From: Manis javanica
Lineage: Eukaryota; Chordata; Mammalia; Pholidota; Manidae
DNA: 64,000 nucleotides
Direction of reading: 5' to 3'
Assembly (NCBI RefSeq): GCF_040802235.1
Contig: NC_133161.1
Coordinates: 47,977,001-48,041,000, forward strand
Positions within the stretch are counted from its first letter, which is position 1, and the number at the start of each line of letters is the position of its first letter. The notes beneath the pieces were generated by a model. That model worked only from the letters and a program-made list of their open reading frames with translations. It was not told the origin of the DNA and ran no database searches. This document shows, one piece after another, positions 37,115 through 47,929 of the stretch. The position numbers and the translations under genes were made by a program.

Positions 37115-38445
37115 TTTGTTTTTTAAAAATAGAGATGTAATTGACATATGACATTATGTTAGTCCTAGGTGTACAATGTCATGATTTGATATTCATATAT
37201 ATTGCAAAATGATCACCACAATAAGTCTAGTTAATCCATTTCATACATCATTATAAATTTTTTTGTGATGAGAACTTTTAAGATTTACTCTCTTAGAAAC
37301 TTTCAAATATATAATACAGTATTATTAATTATAGTCACCACACTGTACATTACATATCCAGGACTTATTTAATAAATGGCAGTCTTTACATATTGACCAC
37401 CTTCACCCATTTTGCCCACCTCCCACTCCCCACCTCTGGCAGCCACCAATCTGTTTTCTGTGTCTGTGAGTTTTATTTTTTAAGATTCTGCATATAAGTG
37501 AGATCATAAGGTATTTGATTTCCTCTGTCTGACTTTTTTTAGCATAATGCACTCAAGGTCCATCTATGTTGTTGTAAATGGAAAGATTTCCTTCTTTATT
37601 GTAGCTGGATAATATTTCATTATATATACATACCACATCTTCTTTATCCATTAGTCTATTGATGGACACCTAGGTTGCTTCTGTGTCTTGACTATTTTAA
37701 ATAATACTGCAAAGAACATGGGTGCCTGTATCTTTTCAGTTAGTGTTTTCAGTTCCTTTGGATAAATACCCAGAAGTAGAATTGCTGAATCATGCGGTAG
37801 TTCTATTTTTAAGTTTTTGAGGAAACTTCATACAGTTTTCTATAGTGGCTGCACCAATTTATGTTCCCACCAACCATGCACAAATGATTCCTTTTCCACA
37901 TCCTTGCCAATACTTGTTATTGCTTATCTTTTTGATAATAGCCATTCTAACAGGTGTAAGTTGATACTTCATGTGGTGGTTTTGATTTGCATTTCCCTTA
38001 TGATTAGTGATGTTGAGCATATTTTATCTAACTGTTGGCTACCTATATGAATTCTTTGGAAAAATGGTCAGATTCTCTGCCCATTTTTAGTGGATTATTT
38101 ATTTTCTTGCTATTGAGCTGTAAGAATTCTTTATGTATTTTGGATATTAATCCCTGTAAGATACATGATTTGCAAATACTTTCTTCCAGTCGGTAGATTG
38201 CCTTTTCATTTTGTTGATGGGTTCCTTGGCTGTATAGTCACTTTTTAGTTTGATGTAGTTCCATTTGTTTATTTTTGCTTTAGGTGTTATATTAAAAAAA
38301 TCATCCCCAAGACCAATGTCAAGGAACTTACCATCTATGTTTTCTTCTAGTAGTTTTATGGTTCCAGGTCTTACGTTCAAGTCTTTAATCCATTTTGAGT
38401 TAATTTTTCTGTATTGTGTTGGCCTCCATTTTGTTTGGTTGAGCT
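37115..38445 (-). mobile_element. Older L1 fragment
   Basis: Minus-strand L1 3' UTR and ORF2 C-terminal remnant with many stops. Starts at the antisense phrase AGAGATGTAATTGACATATG and is truncated near 38,445. Confidence 0.82.
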
Positions 38446-38937
38446 AAACCTTAATTGTTGAGACCATCAGTGCTCTCACCAGGCAGAGGAATTTCTTAAG
38501 AATTTTAAGTGTAATGGTCATATAATTTCTTGTCCAAACTTGGATACTCATGAGAGTAAAAAGAAGTGCTAAATAATTAAGCTTGGGCAATTAGGTATTA
38601 GCCAGGCCTGTCCCAAGCAAACCAAGATATATAGTCAACCTAGTGTCAGGACATAATTCTCCTTGATTCTCCAAATTTCTGCATGTCTTGTGAGCATAGC
38701 CACTGCCAACCTTTTATTCATTTTTTTGAGAATCTTTGTATAGCAAATAGACTTGAAGGACAGAGTGTCTCTCTGTGGAGAAGAATGAAAAGGTTTGGGT
38801 TTTCTAAGCTCAGGGTTCTTCTTTAACACAACCTACTGTGTGTGCAGGTGTCCTTGTTGTGTCACCTTGAGGGAATTGGGGCTTGTAGAACTGGCATAAG
38901 AAAATGATGCTCTGGCTACTGTTATTCCGTGGGTAAT
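38446..38937. other. Non-genic sequence
   Basis: No gene or repeat recognised. Confidence 0.4.
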
Positions 38938-39258
38938 AAAATGTCCTTTGTCAAACCCAAGAATGGACTAACAGTTACCAAAGGGAAAGGGACTAGGGAA
39001 GATGGGTGGGAATGGAGGGATAAGAGGGGGGAAAAAGAAAGGGGGCATTACGATTAGCATGTATAATGTTGGGGGAGGCACGGGGAGGGCTGTGCAACAC
39101 AGAGAAGACAAGTAGTGATTCTACAGCATCTTACTACGCTGATGGACAGTGACTGTAATGGGGTTTGTTGAGGGAACTTGGTGAAGGGGGGAGTCTAGTA
39201 AACATAATGTTCCTCATGTAAGTGTAGATTAATGATACAAAAAAAAATGTCCTTTGTC
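38938..39258 (+). mobile_element. Short L1 3'-end insertion with target-site duplication
   Basis: Sense-strand L1 3' UTR only (about 38,953-39,235), ending in an A-rich tail. It is flanked by identical 15-bp copies of AAAATGTCCTTTGTC at 38938-38952 and 39244-39258. This is a textbook target-primed, severely 5'-truncated L1 insertion. Confidence 0.93.
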
Positions 39259-42200
39259 TTTGATCCAAGAGTCTTGTGTCTTCTGCTAGCATCCGTGAAA
39301 CTGTGGCGGGTTGCATTGTTAGTTTGCAAATAGTGTAAAGTTTCAAATAGTATACATTTCTTGCCAGCTGATACAATTATAAATCACTATACAAATGTAA
39401 GAAATTTCTATTACTATTATTGTTGTTATTATTAATTCAGCTGACATTTCACTCTGTGCACTTAAGAATTTCCATCCCAAATTCTGAGACATTAATACAG
39501 CAAAAGCAAAGATAGACGTTATTGAATCTGATCTCATTGATGCCAGAATAGACTGTTTCAATCAATCAGATTAAGTATATAGGTATTAAATTAATAATTA
39601 ATTTATTAAAAGTATATTATAACTTTATCTCAGTGCATAATCTATTATAAATTGATTTCTTAAGACCATATAGCATATTGTGAATAGAAATTTTTCTTCT
39701 AACATACTGATCCATACTTTCAAGGAGTATGTAAGCTTTGTTTTTTGGTCTGATGATGAGGTTGGATTTATTATTATTTTTATAATCACTTTATTGATAT
39801 GTAATTCACATACCATCCAATTCACCCCCTTAAAATGTATAGTTCAATAATTTTTAGTCTAAGAAACATGTAACTTGATATGAAAAGAAGCATGTAATAA
39901 AACATCCCAAATTCCAAATTACCCTAGAGCCTACATGTTTTATATTGTTTTTTTACTTCTTGAACTTTCCTTAACCTTTTGTTAGTATTCCAGGAGTGAG
40001 ACACCTTTACAAACCATAGAGTTTTAAGGTGCAGATAATTGCAAAGAGATATACAATGTACACTAATGATAACATTTAACACCTAGGCAGTGCTTTAAGA
40101 ACATTAACCAACTAATTTGCACAGCACAACTGTGAAGTAGTAAGGCATTATCTCCACTTTCACTGTGAGAAAATGTACAGACAGAAGCTAATTGACTCAC
40201 CTGAGATAGTAAAGCTAGTAAGATTGTAATACAAATTAAAACTCTCCTGTATTCAAACTTCTGAAAGAGGCCCCACTGAAGATAGCAGTTTATTTGTGGG
40301 TCCTTGGAAAAGGTTTATTTTTTAGGCTCTATGTCTTATATATGTTCCTGTTATTTATTTATTTTAGGAAGCATATAATTGAAATTCTTTTATCCAAAAT
40401 ATGGAAGTCCTTTTATTAGCCAAATATTTTGGATTAAATGATTTCCATAACAATCACAATATTATTGTCCTCAGAAATGGGACTGTATAACAAACTATTT
40501 CAATTGTAATAAAATGAGATGGGTCAAATATAAGTGTCTATTAATTTGAGGATCACTAGTTAATTATACTGTTTTCCTCTTGCAACAGAGTTTCACTTAT
40601 TGAAATATTGGAATTTTCCATATCAAACTGATACACAGCTCATTTATTATCAGTTTTTTAATTATCTGTTCTAGAGTGGTGATGAATTGTTTTAAACTGT
40701 TTCTCTCTCTCTGCTTGTCCGATTCTCCTTGCATCTATAGGTGAGATAGCTTGTTGGAACAAGATAAGAAATTGTGACTAGAATAAAACCAAAAGACCTT
40801 TTTTTGGATCAAGCCCTTGATCTCAGCTCCTTAAACTAATAAACTGAGCTAATTAGCTGCAGTGTCTATTGGAGTATGGTACAACTTGGCAATTGCTTTT
40901 CAACAAGTCAATTATGGTATTGTGTTACTGGGTTAACAAACATTTATTGAGCTCCTATTATGGGTAGGCCATATGTTAGGTAACTGGATATAAGAGGTAA
41001 AAGAGACATACTTCTTGTCCTTGAAAGACTAGATGATTATCCATAGGTAGCAAGTAATTTCTAAATCTCTTGGTTGTGAATACAAATACATGATTTAATA
41101 AATTAACCATATTTCTGTTTAAAAAGGCTTCAGTGCATTAGCCATAGACAAAATAGTCAAACTGTTTTCTAGGAATGAGCTACCTTGTCAGCTCATCACT
41201 GTTTCTCCTACTGGTGAGCTGTCACTTGTGCATATCAAAGAAATTGTGCATTTTGACAGAATAGGAGTTGGTTTAGCTTTAGTGAATTTTGTTTCCTCTT
41301 AAAATAGCATCACTAGCAGTTCTTATCCTTGACCTAATTTGGGTACTTGATAAGGCATTTGGGTCAGCAGATGTGAGTGGACAAAACAAATAAAAAAGCA
41401 TATTAATAAAATAATTAAGGAAAGAGCAATGGCATGGCCAAATAAAGCAGTTTCTTTATTCAAGTACTCTAAAAGGAAGATTTAGGTTTGGAATAAATTC
41501 AAGGGTTAGATTTACTTTTGCCTCAGTAAAACTTATTCTTTATTTAAGATAATCAGTATAGATATTACTAGAAAGAGAATGGGAAACATAACTTTCTGTG
41601 AGAGATATACTTTAAAAAGTACATGAAGAGTACCTGAAATGTGAAGTAAATGTTTTGAATTTTATATTTAAGGTAATATAAAATCACTTATATTAAAATG
41701 TGATTTTATGGGGTGAGATTTCTGACCAAGAGAAAGGAGATACATTCTTTTTTTCTTCTTATTCTCCTCCTTTTAAAAAACCATTCCCTTAGTATGGAAA
41801 CATTTAGTAGTGTGCACTACATTTGAAAAGCTTGTTAACCTTGCCATTTGATGATGACATAAGAAAGTACTTAAACTTGCTGAATACATGGGCAAAGATG
41901 GTTCTTTCAAACAGAGCAATTCAAGAAGGATAAGACTCAGAAGTAAACGTAGAAGGTAGTTTGGGATTCTGAAATACTTAAAAAATAACCTTAGCATTTA
42001 TGATTTACCTATAGACCTAGAAGAAAAGTTCTCACAGTAACTGGCAACTTATCTGAGTAACAAAAAGGAAAAGAGTGACTTTTTGTGTTCATTGGTTAAA
42101 ATTATTTAGGTTATTTTTGAATACAGGCAGAAGAAATCTGATTAAAATTTTTTCTTGGTTGACTAGTAAACTACTTAAACAACATAGCCTAATTAAATCA

Positions 42201-42813
42201 GTTTATTTTTATTTAAAAAATGACCAGTCCTAGAACCTATCTACAATAATCTAATGACACAACATTAATAGCTCGATTTATATAGCATTTTTACTACTGT
42301 TCAAACTTTCTTTTTCTTTTTCTTTCCAAAGTAGTATGTACTTTTATACAATATTTGGAAAATACAGAATAATATAGACAAGAAAAAAATACTCATGATT
42401 CTCTTACTCCCTAATAAATATAATTAGTTTTTTGGTGTACTTCCTTCTAATTAATTTTTTTGTGAATGTATGTTTCTTTTTTATATACTTGTCAAATTAG
42501 ATATTTTCACAATTTTGGTGCTCAATTTTTTTCTTTTAACATCATATCTTAAACATTTCTCGTGTTATTACATCATCTCTTGAAATAATTTTTATGATTT
42601 CAAAATAGTGTCAATGTGCAGTAATGTACTTAGCCATTACCTTTGTTGAATGTTTAAATTATTTCATATTTTTATTATTATAAGTTATATTTGAACAGTA
42701 TTTTAAAAATTATTCCATGCTTACAGTTTTTCTTTAGAATTAATAACTAGTGAATAAGAAAAAAATGAAAAAATTTAAGGTTTTTGGTAAATATTGTCAA
42801 ATTTATTTCCATA
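39259..42813. other. Non-genic AT-rich sequence with old repeat remnants
   Basis: About 39,765-39,850 is an antisense L1M 3' end. About 40,065-40,255 is an antisense MIR, and about 40,935-41,040 an antisense L2 end (AACAAACATTTATTGAGCTCC). About 42,310-42,680 is an old L1M remnant. No gene recognised. Confidence 0.45.
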
Positions 42814-43915
42814 GAATGTGCAGTACTTTTTTTTTTTAGATGGAGAACACAACTTTATTCTAAAAATAGATCTCAGTAACAATGAAATACAAAAAGCTGG
42901 ACATTATAATAAAAAGAATTTGCTTAAAATTTTTTTCTGAAAAGATATGAAATTATACTGCTAATATATCTGAGTTATTCATTTTATAGATTAACCAAAT
43001 AAATTTTAAAATCATAGACTGGATTCTGCCTGATATTTAGACATAGATCTGGATTGCTTTTATCTTCAAGTAAATACATTTTCAAGGAATGAAAACAAAA
43101 TCGAACATTTGCTTAAGTAAGCATAATTAGAGATGGATATGAATTTATGCTTGGGAAATATCAGTTTGCATTACCATTTCCCTCAATTTTTGTAGATAAC
43201 CTAAAAAAAGTGCATCAAAGTACTCATATATGAAAATAACAAATTATACAACTTATATATAAAGAAAAGACTTAACTAAATTATTTCAAACCCAAAGAAC
43301 AGGAGACTTAAAAGGCATGTAATGAGATTTAGTACTTAAAAGTGGTTTTACTTCTTCAAAGTGCTAACAAACAAAAACTCAAGAAAATTTCAGGCCTGTA
43401 ACTTCAGCACCGTGAAATACTGAAATATCAAGAATGCAGGAGACAAAACAAGTGAATATTAGAAGACCCTGGTCACTATAAAATATATGTTAAGTATATT
43501 TTGTGAAAGGACAGCATTTAGGGCTAAGTTAGTAACAAACAACTTAGCTATTGGCCCACATCTCTTTTCAAGCTAATGTAAACGCATGTGGTTCATAGCT
43601 CCTCCACACTAAGTGTGTCACCTTACACCTTACAGCCATATTTTGGATAATTCTTATCCACATTCATCACTTTAACTGTCCATAATACACAGATACACAG
43701 TAAGTAGAAATCCTTTTAAATCAATATTCCTGACATAGGACATCCACTGAAAACCAAAAGCTGATTACAAGTTACATTAATTTCTATTAAATGTAGGTAT
43801 ATGTTTGTCAGGACATCTTAGCTCATTTTTGGATTATCAAAAATTGGTGTGACTTAGTATGACTAAATACTTTTGTCAAAATTTGACCCTGAGTTTTGAG
43901 GAATGTGTAGTACTT
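42814..43915 (-). pseudogene. Processed retrocopy of an unidentified mRNA 3' UTR
   Basis: An 11-base poly(T) at 42827-42837 is the antisense of a poly(A) tail. Read on the minus strand, an AATAAA lies about 15 nt before the tail. The insert (about 42,829-43,900) is flanked by a 15-bp target-site duplication, GAATGTGCAGTACTT at 42814-42828 and GAATGTGTAGTACTT at 43901-43915, with one mismatch. No coding frame is present, so the copy appears limited to a long AT-rich 3' UTR, consistent with 5' truncation during L1-mediated retroposition. I do not recognise the parent gene. Confidence 0.82.
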
Positions 43916-43924
43916 AAAAAAAAT

Positions 43925-44060
43925 ACTTTTCACCTTTATTATCTAACTTGATGGGCATGACAACCTCCAGTTAAGCAGGACAGATGTTATGCCTATTTAC
44001 TAGATGAGGAAATCGAGGTGCATAAAGTGTGAATGTCCTACCCAGGCTCACTGACCTGAT
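43925..44060 (-). repeat. MIR SINE remnant
   Basis: Antisense MIR phrases: CCTATTTACTAGATGAGGAAATCGAGG and CTACCCAGGCTCACTGACC. Only the central part survives. Confidence 0.55.
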
Positions 44061-44227
44061 CATTAATAGAGTTTGCCCTAAGTGCTGTGGGAAATACAAA
44101 GTGAATAAACTCAAAGTTGAGTTGAAGAGATAGATATAGACCCCAATAACTATAAACAAAGTGACCTAGGAGAAGCTGCAAAGGCAGTCAGAAGGGCAAT
44201 GAATGGGTGCTCAGATTTCTTCCAGCT

Positions 44228-44232
44228 AGAGC
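44228..44232. repeat. ERV target-site duplication, 5' copy
   Basis: AGAGC directly before the 5' LTR, identical to 53494-53498 directly after the 3' LTR. A 4-6 bp duplication is expected from a retroviral integrase. Confidence 0.9.
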
Positions 44233-44481
44233 TGAAGGGTCCCCACCAGTAAGATGGCGAACTTCCGGCTTCTTTTCGGGGTCCTCGGTTCCCGCCGGCG
44301 CCACCTGAAGCCCAATCACCTCTCGCCCCCCTCCCAATCCCAGCACCTAGCCAACAGCCACCAGCCCCGTAGAAGTAACACCACAATCACCCTATGCCCC
44401 ATCCTATATAACCCAGCACCTTTCCCTAATAAAGCAGAACTCTCCGGTGAATTGCTGTTGTGTGTCGCTCCTTTCCTTTCA
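44233..44481 (+). repeat. 5' LTR of the ERV
   Basis: Begins TGAAGG and ends TTTCA (TG...CA). It carries a YY1-like AAGATGGCG (44251-44259), an ETS-like ACTTCCGG (44261-44268), CCAAT (44312-44316), a TATA box TATATAA (44405-44411) and AATAAA (44428-44433). It differs from the 3' LTR by G/A, A/G and G/A at three sites. Confidence 0.95.
44405..44433 (+). promoter_or_regulatory. LTR core promoter and poly(A) signal
   Basis: TATATAA is followed only 23 nt later by AATAAA. Transcription should start about 25-30 nt after the TATA box, so the poly(A) signal probably sits in U3, just upstream of R. It would then act only in the 3' LTR transcript. Confidence 0.7.
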
Positions 44482-44482
44482 T

Positions 44483-44500
44483 TGGTGCCGAAACCCGGGA
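44483..44500 (+). other. Primer-binding site, tRNA-Phe
   Basis: TGGTGCCGAAACCCGGGA is the exact complement of the 3' end of mammalian tRNA-Phe including CCA. It starts one base after the LTR, the usual place. Confidence 0.92.
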
Positions 44501-44610
44501 GACGGGACACCCCAACTGGGCCCCGTCTTCCCCCAACACCAGCAGCAGCTTGCCCTCGTCCTCTTTTTCCGGCGCTGGCTCATCACACTCACCACTCCTC
44601 TCTGGCCTTT

Positions 44611-44618
44611 AGGTAAGT
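44611..44618 (+). other. Probable ERV major splice donor
   Basis: AG|GTAAGT with the exon end at 44612 is a consensus donor in the leader between PBS and gag. It could serve the spliced env mRNA; the acceptor was not identified. Confidence 0.6.
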
Positions 44619-44633
44619 CCCCCCCCCCCCCCG

Positions 44634-45302
44634 CCCCGGGGTGGGCCACTCTTCCCTGAGCTATCGCAGTGCCATTGACCGTGATCGTCCGGCAAGGCCC
44701 TGATGCTCGGGGACGAGGAGGGAACGCTCCCCGCCTCAGGCCTTCACGGCTGTGGCGGACCCTCAGGCCCCTCCTCCAAAAGCCAAAAACCCCCACCTCA
44801 GCTGAAACTTTTTAAGCAAAATTTCCCCGGGGTGGGCCACTCTTCCCTGAGCTATCGCAGTGCCATTGACCGTGATCGTCCGGCAAGGCCCTGACGCTCG
44901 GGGACGAGGAGGGAACGCTCCCCGCCTCAGGCCTTCATGGCTGCGGCAGACCCTCAGGCCCCTCCTCCAAAAGCCATAAACCCCCACCTCAGCTGAAACT
45001 TTTTAAGCAAAATTTCCCCGGGGTGGGCCACTCTTCCCTGAGCTATCGCAGTGCCATTGACCGTGATCGTCCGGCAAGGCCCTGATGCTCGGGGACGAGG
45101 AGGGAACGCTCCCCGCCTCAGGCCTTCACGGCTGCGGCGGACCCTCAGGCCCCTCCCCCGACAGCCATAAATCCCCGCCTCAGGCCTTCACGGCTGCAGC
45201 GGACCCTCAGGCCCCTCCTCCAAAAGCCATAAACCCCCACCTCAGGCCTTCACAGCTGCAGCAGACTCTCAGCCCCCTCCCCCTCCAACAGCCATAAATG
45301 AG
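44634..45302 (+). repeat. Nested tandem repeats in the ERV leader (191 bp and 62 bp)
   Basis: Units starting CCCCGGGGTGGGCC lie at 44634, 44825 and 45016, an exact 191-bp period. Within each is a 62-bp module starting CTCAGGCCTTCA (44735, 44926, 45117). After the third it continues as two more copies with 62-bp spacing (45179, 45241). Units 1 and 2 differ at five positions, more per base than the LTRs, so the array probably existed before this integration. Confidence 0.9.
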
Positions 45303-45523
45303 GTGACTCCTTTGCGGATGAGAACGCTCCCTTTCCCGCCCCCTCCTCCTTCTGTTCCGTCCACCGAAACCTGTTCGGTCTGCCGAAAACGCCTAGCGCT
45401 AGGTACCTCGTGACTCCGGCACTCTGCCTTCTTAGGGAAGTCTGGGTGACGACCCACACTTCCCAAGAAATTCCGACTCGTATACGAGTTTCCGCAGACC
45501 ACCAAGGATCATCGGGGACGCCC
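45303..45523 (+). other. ERV leader downstream of the tandem array
   Basis: Non-repetitive leader sequence before gag. No long AUG-initiated frame recognised. It may hold packaging structures (inference). Confidence 0.45.
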
Positions 45524-45687
45524 TTTGTCTCCTTGTGGTCTGCCTCCAGTCCGAGGATCCCCGTTCGTCTTCCCCTGTTTGTCTCCCTCTCTGTCCTTTA
45601 GCCATTTTGTCTCCTTGTGGTCTGCCTCCAGTCCAAGGATCTCCGTTTGTCTTCCCCTGTTTGTCTCCTTCTCTGTCCTTTAGCCAT
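45524..45687 (+). repeat. 82-bp tandem duplication ending in the gag start codon
   Basis: Unit 1 (45524-45605) and unit 2 (45606-45687) both start TTTGTCTCCTTGTGG and end CTTTAGCCAT. Four differences were seen. The end of unit 2 supplies the AT of the gag ATG; at the matching place unit 1 reads ATT. Confidence 0.9.
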
Positions 45688-47701
45688 GGGAGCCTCCTCA
45701 TCCCTCCCTGAAAGTTCACCTCTTGAATGCCTGCTTAAGCATCTAGCTACCCTCTCCCTGACGCCTGATATAAAACCAAAACTTCTCCGTAAATATTGCT
45801 CCCAAGATTGGCCGACATACCCCCTAGACAATAACAACCAATGGCCCGCAGGGGGAACTCTTGATCCTAACATCACTCGCAATCTCTTTAACTACTGCCA
45901 GCGCCTGAAAAAATGGAAGGAGATTCCCTATATCGAAGCTTTTCACCTCCTAGCTCAAAATCCCAGCCTCTGCACCACCTGCTCCCCGCCCCAAGTTCTC
46001 CTAGCCTGCAAGCCGTCTCCCTCCCCTCCACACACTCCCAGTCCCTCTTCAATAACCTTTGACCCGGCCGACGAGCCTCCGCCATACAGACTTCCCCCTT
46101 CAGCCCCTCCCCCTCCTACAACCCCTCCACTCTCCGCCGCCGCTGCCACCTCTTTCCCCATGGCAGAAGCCTCCCGTCCCCTCCCTTCCCCTTCTTCTCC
46201 TACAACAGCCCCTCCCCCTTCCTCTACCGCCGCCACCGCTGCCGCTTTCCCCGTGGCAGAAGCTTCCCATCCTCTACCTTCCCCTTCTCCTCCTACAACA
46301 GCCCCTCCCCCTTCCTCTACCGCCGCCACCGCTGCCGCTTTCCCCGCGGCAGAAGCTTCCCATCCTCTCCCTTCCCCTTCTTCTCCTACAACAGCCCCTC
46401 CCCCTTCCTCTATCGCCGCCGCCGCCTCCACCCCCGCAGAAGCCTCCCATCCTCTCCCTTCCCCCTCCTCCACCATCTCTTCCTACACCTCACCACCTCC
46501 TCCTCCGTCCCCCTCACCTTCCCCCCTCCCGCAAATCAAGCCTGAGCCTTTCAGCCCCCCTCTAACTAAGTTCCAAGAGCCTCGTCCGTCTTTGCCCCCT
46601 CAGATTCGGTCCCGAGAGCCTCCCAAAATTATCGTGGCTTTGCCCCCATTACCTGTTTCCCCTGCACAGACTGAGCCAGAACCCTTCAGTCCCCCTCAGA
46701 CTCGGTCCCGAGGGCCTCCCAAAATTATCGCCCCGCTCCGGGAAGTAGCAGGTTCCGAAGGCATCTTGCGCGTTCACGTACCTTTCTCCTTAGGAGATTT
46801 AGCCCAACTAGAGAAACGCCTAGGTTCCTTTTCCACTGATCCCACGACCTACATCAGGGAGTTTCAATGGACCCTCCAGTCTTACAGCCTCACGCATCAT
46901 GACATTTTCATGCTCCTGGCCAATACTCTCCTCCCTGAGGAGCGTAGACGAGCTTGGGACTTCGCCCAAATGCATGCTACCGAAACCCACAGGACTGACC
47001 CCACCTGTCCCCCTGGTCCCACTACTGTCCCCGAACAAGACCCACACTGGGATTATAACACCGCTGTGGGTCTCCACTCTCGAGATATTTTTGCCTCCTG
47101 CTTAATAGCAGGTCTAAAAAAGGCAGCTCGTAAAGTAGTCAATTTTCAAAAGCTCCAAGACATAATTCAAAAGAGAGACGAAACCCCCTCCGAGTTCTTA
47201 GATAGACTCACTCAAGCCCTATTACAGTATACCAGCCTGGACCCAGAAACACCTGAAGGAAGACAGGTCCTTATGACATACTTCCTAGCTCAAAGCTACC
47301 CCGACATTAAAGCTAAACTCAAAAAGTTAGAACAGGGCCCCGCTACCCCACAGACTGAGATCCTAACAGTAGCCTTTAAAGTCTTCCATAACCGGGAGGA
47401 GGAGAAAGAACGCCGTAAACAAAAAGCTGATCAGGCCAATTTCCAGATGTTGGCCCAGCTGATAAAACCACAACCTGGGCGCCCCTCTACAGACAAGCCC
47501 CCCCCAGGAGCTTGTTTCAAGTGCGGAAAAGAGGGACATTGGTCAAGGGTGTGCCCCTCCCCCAGATCTCCTACCACCCCATGCCCCAGATGCCACAAAA
47601 AGGGCCACTGGGGGTCTGATTGCCCAACCACCCGAAGGGGAGGCTGGACGAACAACCCCCATCCTAAGCCCACCCTAGTGGGGCTGGCAGAAGAAGATTG
47701 A
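45686..47701 (+). CDS. gag: ERV Gag polyprotein
   Basis: 671 residues, open and ending at TGA (47699-47701). Start at GCCATGG, a strong Kozak context, giving MGASSS with an N-terminal glycine suited to myristoylation and membrane targeting. Regions in order: matrix (about 1-100); a very proline-rich segment (about 100-340) with a PPPY late domain at residues 131-134 and a 31-residue repeat; capsid (from about 340) with a QxxE-type major homology region near [11 protein letters not shown]; a charged linker; and nucleocapsid with two CCHC zinc knuckles at about residues 610-623 and 633-646. Two knuckles differ from the single one of murine leukaemia virus. The frame extends 28 codons upstream of the ATG but without an AUG, so the ATG start is preferred. 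No internal break seen. Confidence 0.95.
   Translation: MGASSSLPESSPLECLLKHLATLSLTPDIKPKLLRKYCSQDWPTYPLDNNNQWPAGGTLDPNITRNLFNYCQRLKKWKEIPYIEAFHLLAQNPSLCTTCSPPQVLLACKPSPSPPHTPSPSSITFDPADEPPPYRLPPSAPPPPTTPPLSAAAATSFPMAEASRPLPSPSSPTTAPPPSSTAATAAAFPVAEASHPLPSPSPPTTAPPPSSTAATAAAFPAAEASHPLPSPSSPTTAPPPSSIAAAASTPAEASHPLPSPSSTISSYTSPPPPPSPSPSPLPQIKPEPFSPPLTKFQEPRPSLPPQIRSREPPKIIVALPPLPVSPAQTEPEPFSPPQTRSRGPPKIIAPLREVAGSEGILRVHVPFSLGDLAQLEKRLGSFSTDPTTYIREFQWTLQSYSLTHHDIFMLLANTLLPEERRRAWDFAQMHATETHRTDPTCPPGPTTVPEQDPHWDYNTAVGLHSRDIFASCLIAGLKKAARKVVNFQKLQDIIQKRDETPSEFLDRLTQALLQYTSLDPETPEGRQVLMTYFLAQSYPDIKAKLKKLEQGPATPQTEILTVAFKVFHNREEEKERRKQKADQANFQMLAQLIKPQPGRPSTDKPPPGACFKCGKEGHWSRVCPSPRSPTTPCPRCHKKGHWGSDCPTTRRGGWTNNPHPKPTLVGLAEED
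46163..46470 (+). repeat. 93-bp tandem repeat encoding a 31-residue proline-rich Gag repeat
   Basis: The marker GCAGAAGC recurs at 46163, 46256, 46349 and 46436, spacing 93, 93 and 87. Each unit encodes a segment around [10 protein letters not shown] and TTAPPPSS. All spacings are multiples of three, so the frame is kept. Confidence 0.9.
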
Positions 47702-47929
47702 CGGGGCCCGGGGGCTTCTCGCCCGACCATTTCCATCACCAAACAGGAGCCCAGGGTTACTTTAACAGTAGACGGTCGCCCCATCTCCTTCCTCCTAGAT
47801 ACAGGAGCCACCTTCTCAGTCTTGCGAGAATACCGGGGCCCTACCACGCCAGCCATTACTCCTATAGTCGGGGTAGGAGGTAAACAGATTTTCCCATTAA
47901 ACCCCCCCCCCTTTTATGCACAATCCTAG
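47702..47929 (+). CDS. pro: ERV protease segment, read in the gag frame after UGA
   Basis: Directly after the gag TGA the same frame stays open. It holds the retroviral aspartic protease core with FLLDTGATFSV (DTG at 47798-47806) and a glycine-rich flap region (GVGG). This layout, gag and pro in one frame with a single stop, is the gammaretroviral readthrough arrangement, and the stop context UGA-CGG is a leaky one. The frame ends at TAG 47927-47929, just past a run of ten C at 47902-47911; downstream pol continues in the -1 frame. The protease is therefore cut before its C-terminal part in the copy as sequenced. Confidence 0.8.
   Translation, partial: RGPGASRPTISITKQEPRVTLTVDGRPISFLLDTGATFSVLREYRGPTTPAITPIVGVGGKQIFPLNPPPFYAQS

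Noticed and set aside
44254-44616. 120-codon frame starting ATGGCGAAC in the 5' LTR
   Set aside because: It starts in U3, upstream of the likely transcription start, and crosses the PBS. The repeat of this frame in the 3' LTR runs into host DNA.
45602-45685. In-frame upstream extension of Gag (possible glyco-Gag)
   Set aside because: Only 28 codons long, no AUG, and bounded by a TAG at 45599. No signal peptide typical of glyco-Gag.
45955-46476. Minus-strand frame rich in Gly, Glu and Ala opposite gag
   Set aside because: Antisense shadow of the proline-rich tandem repeat.
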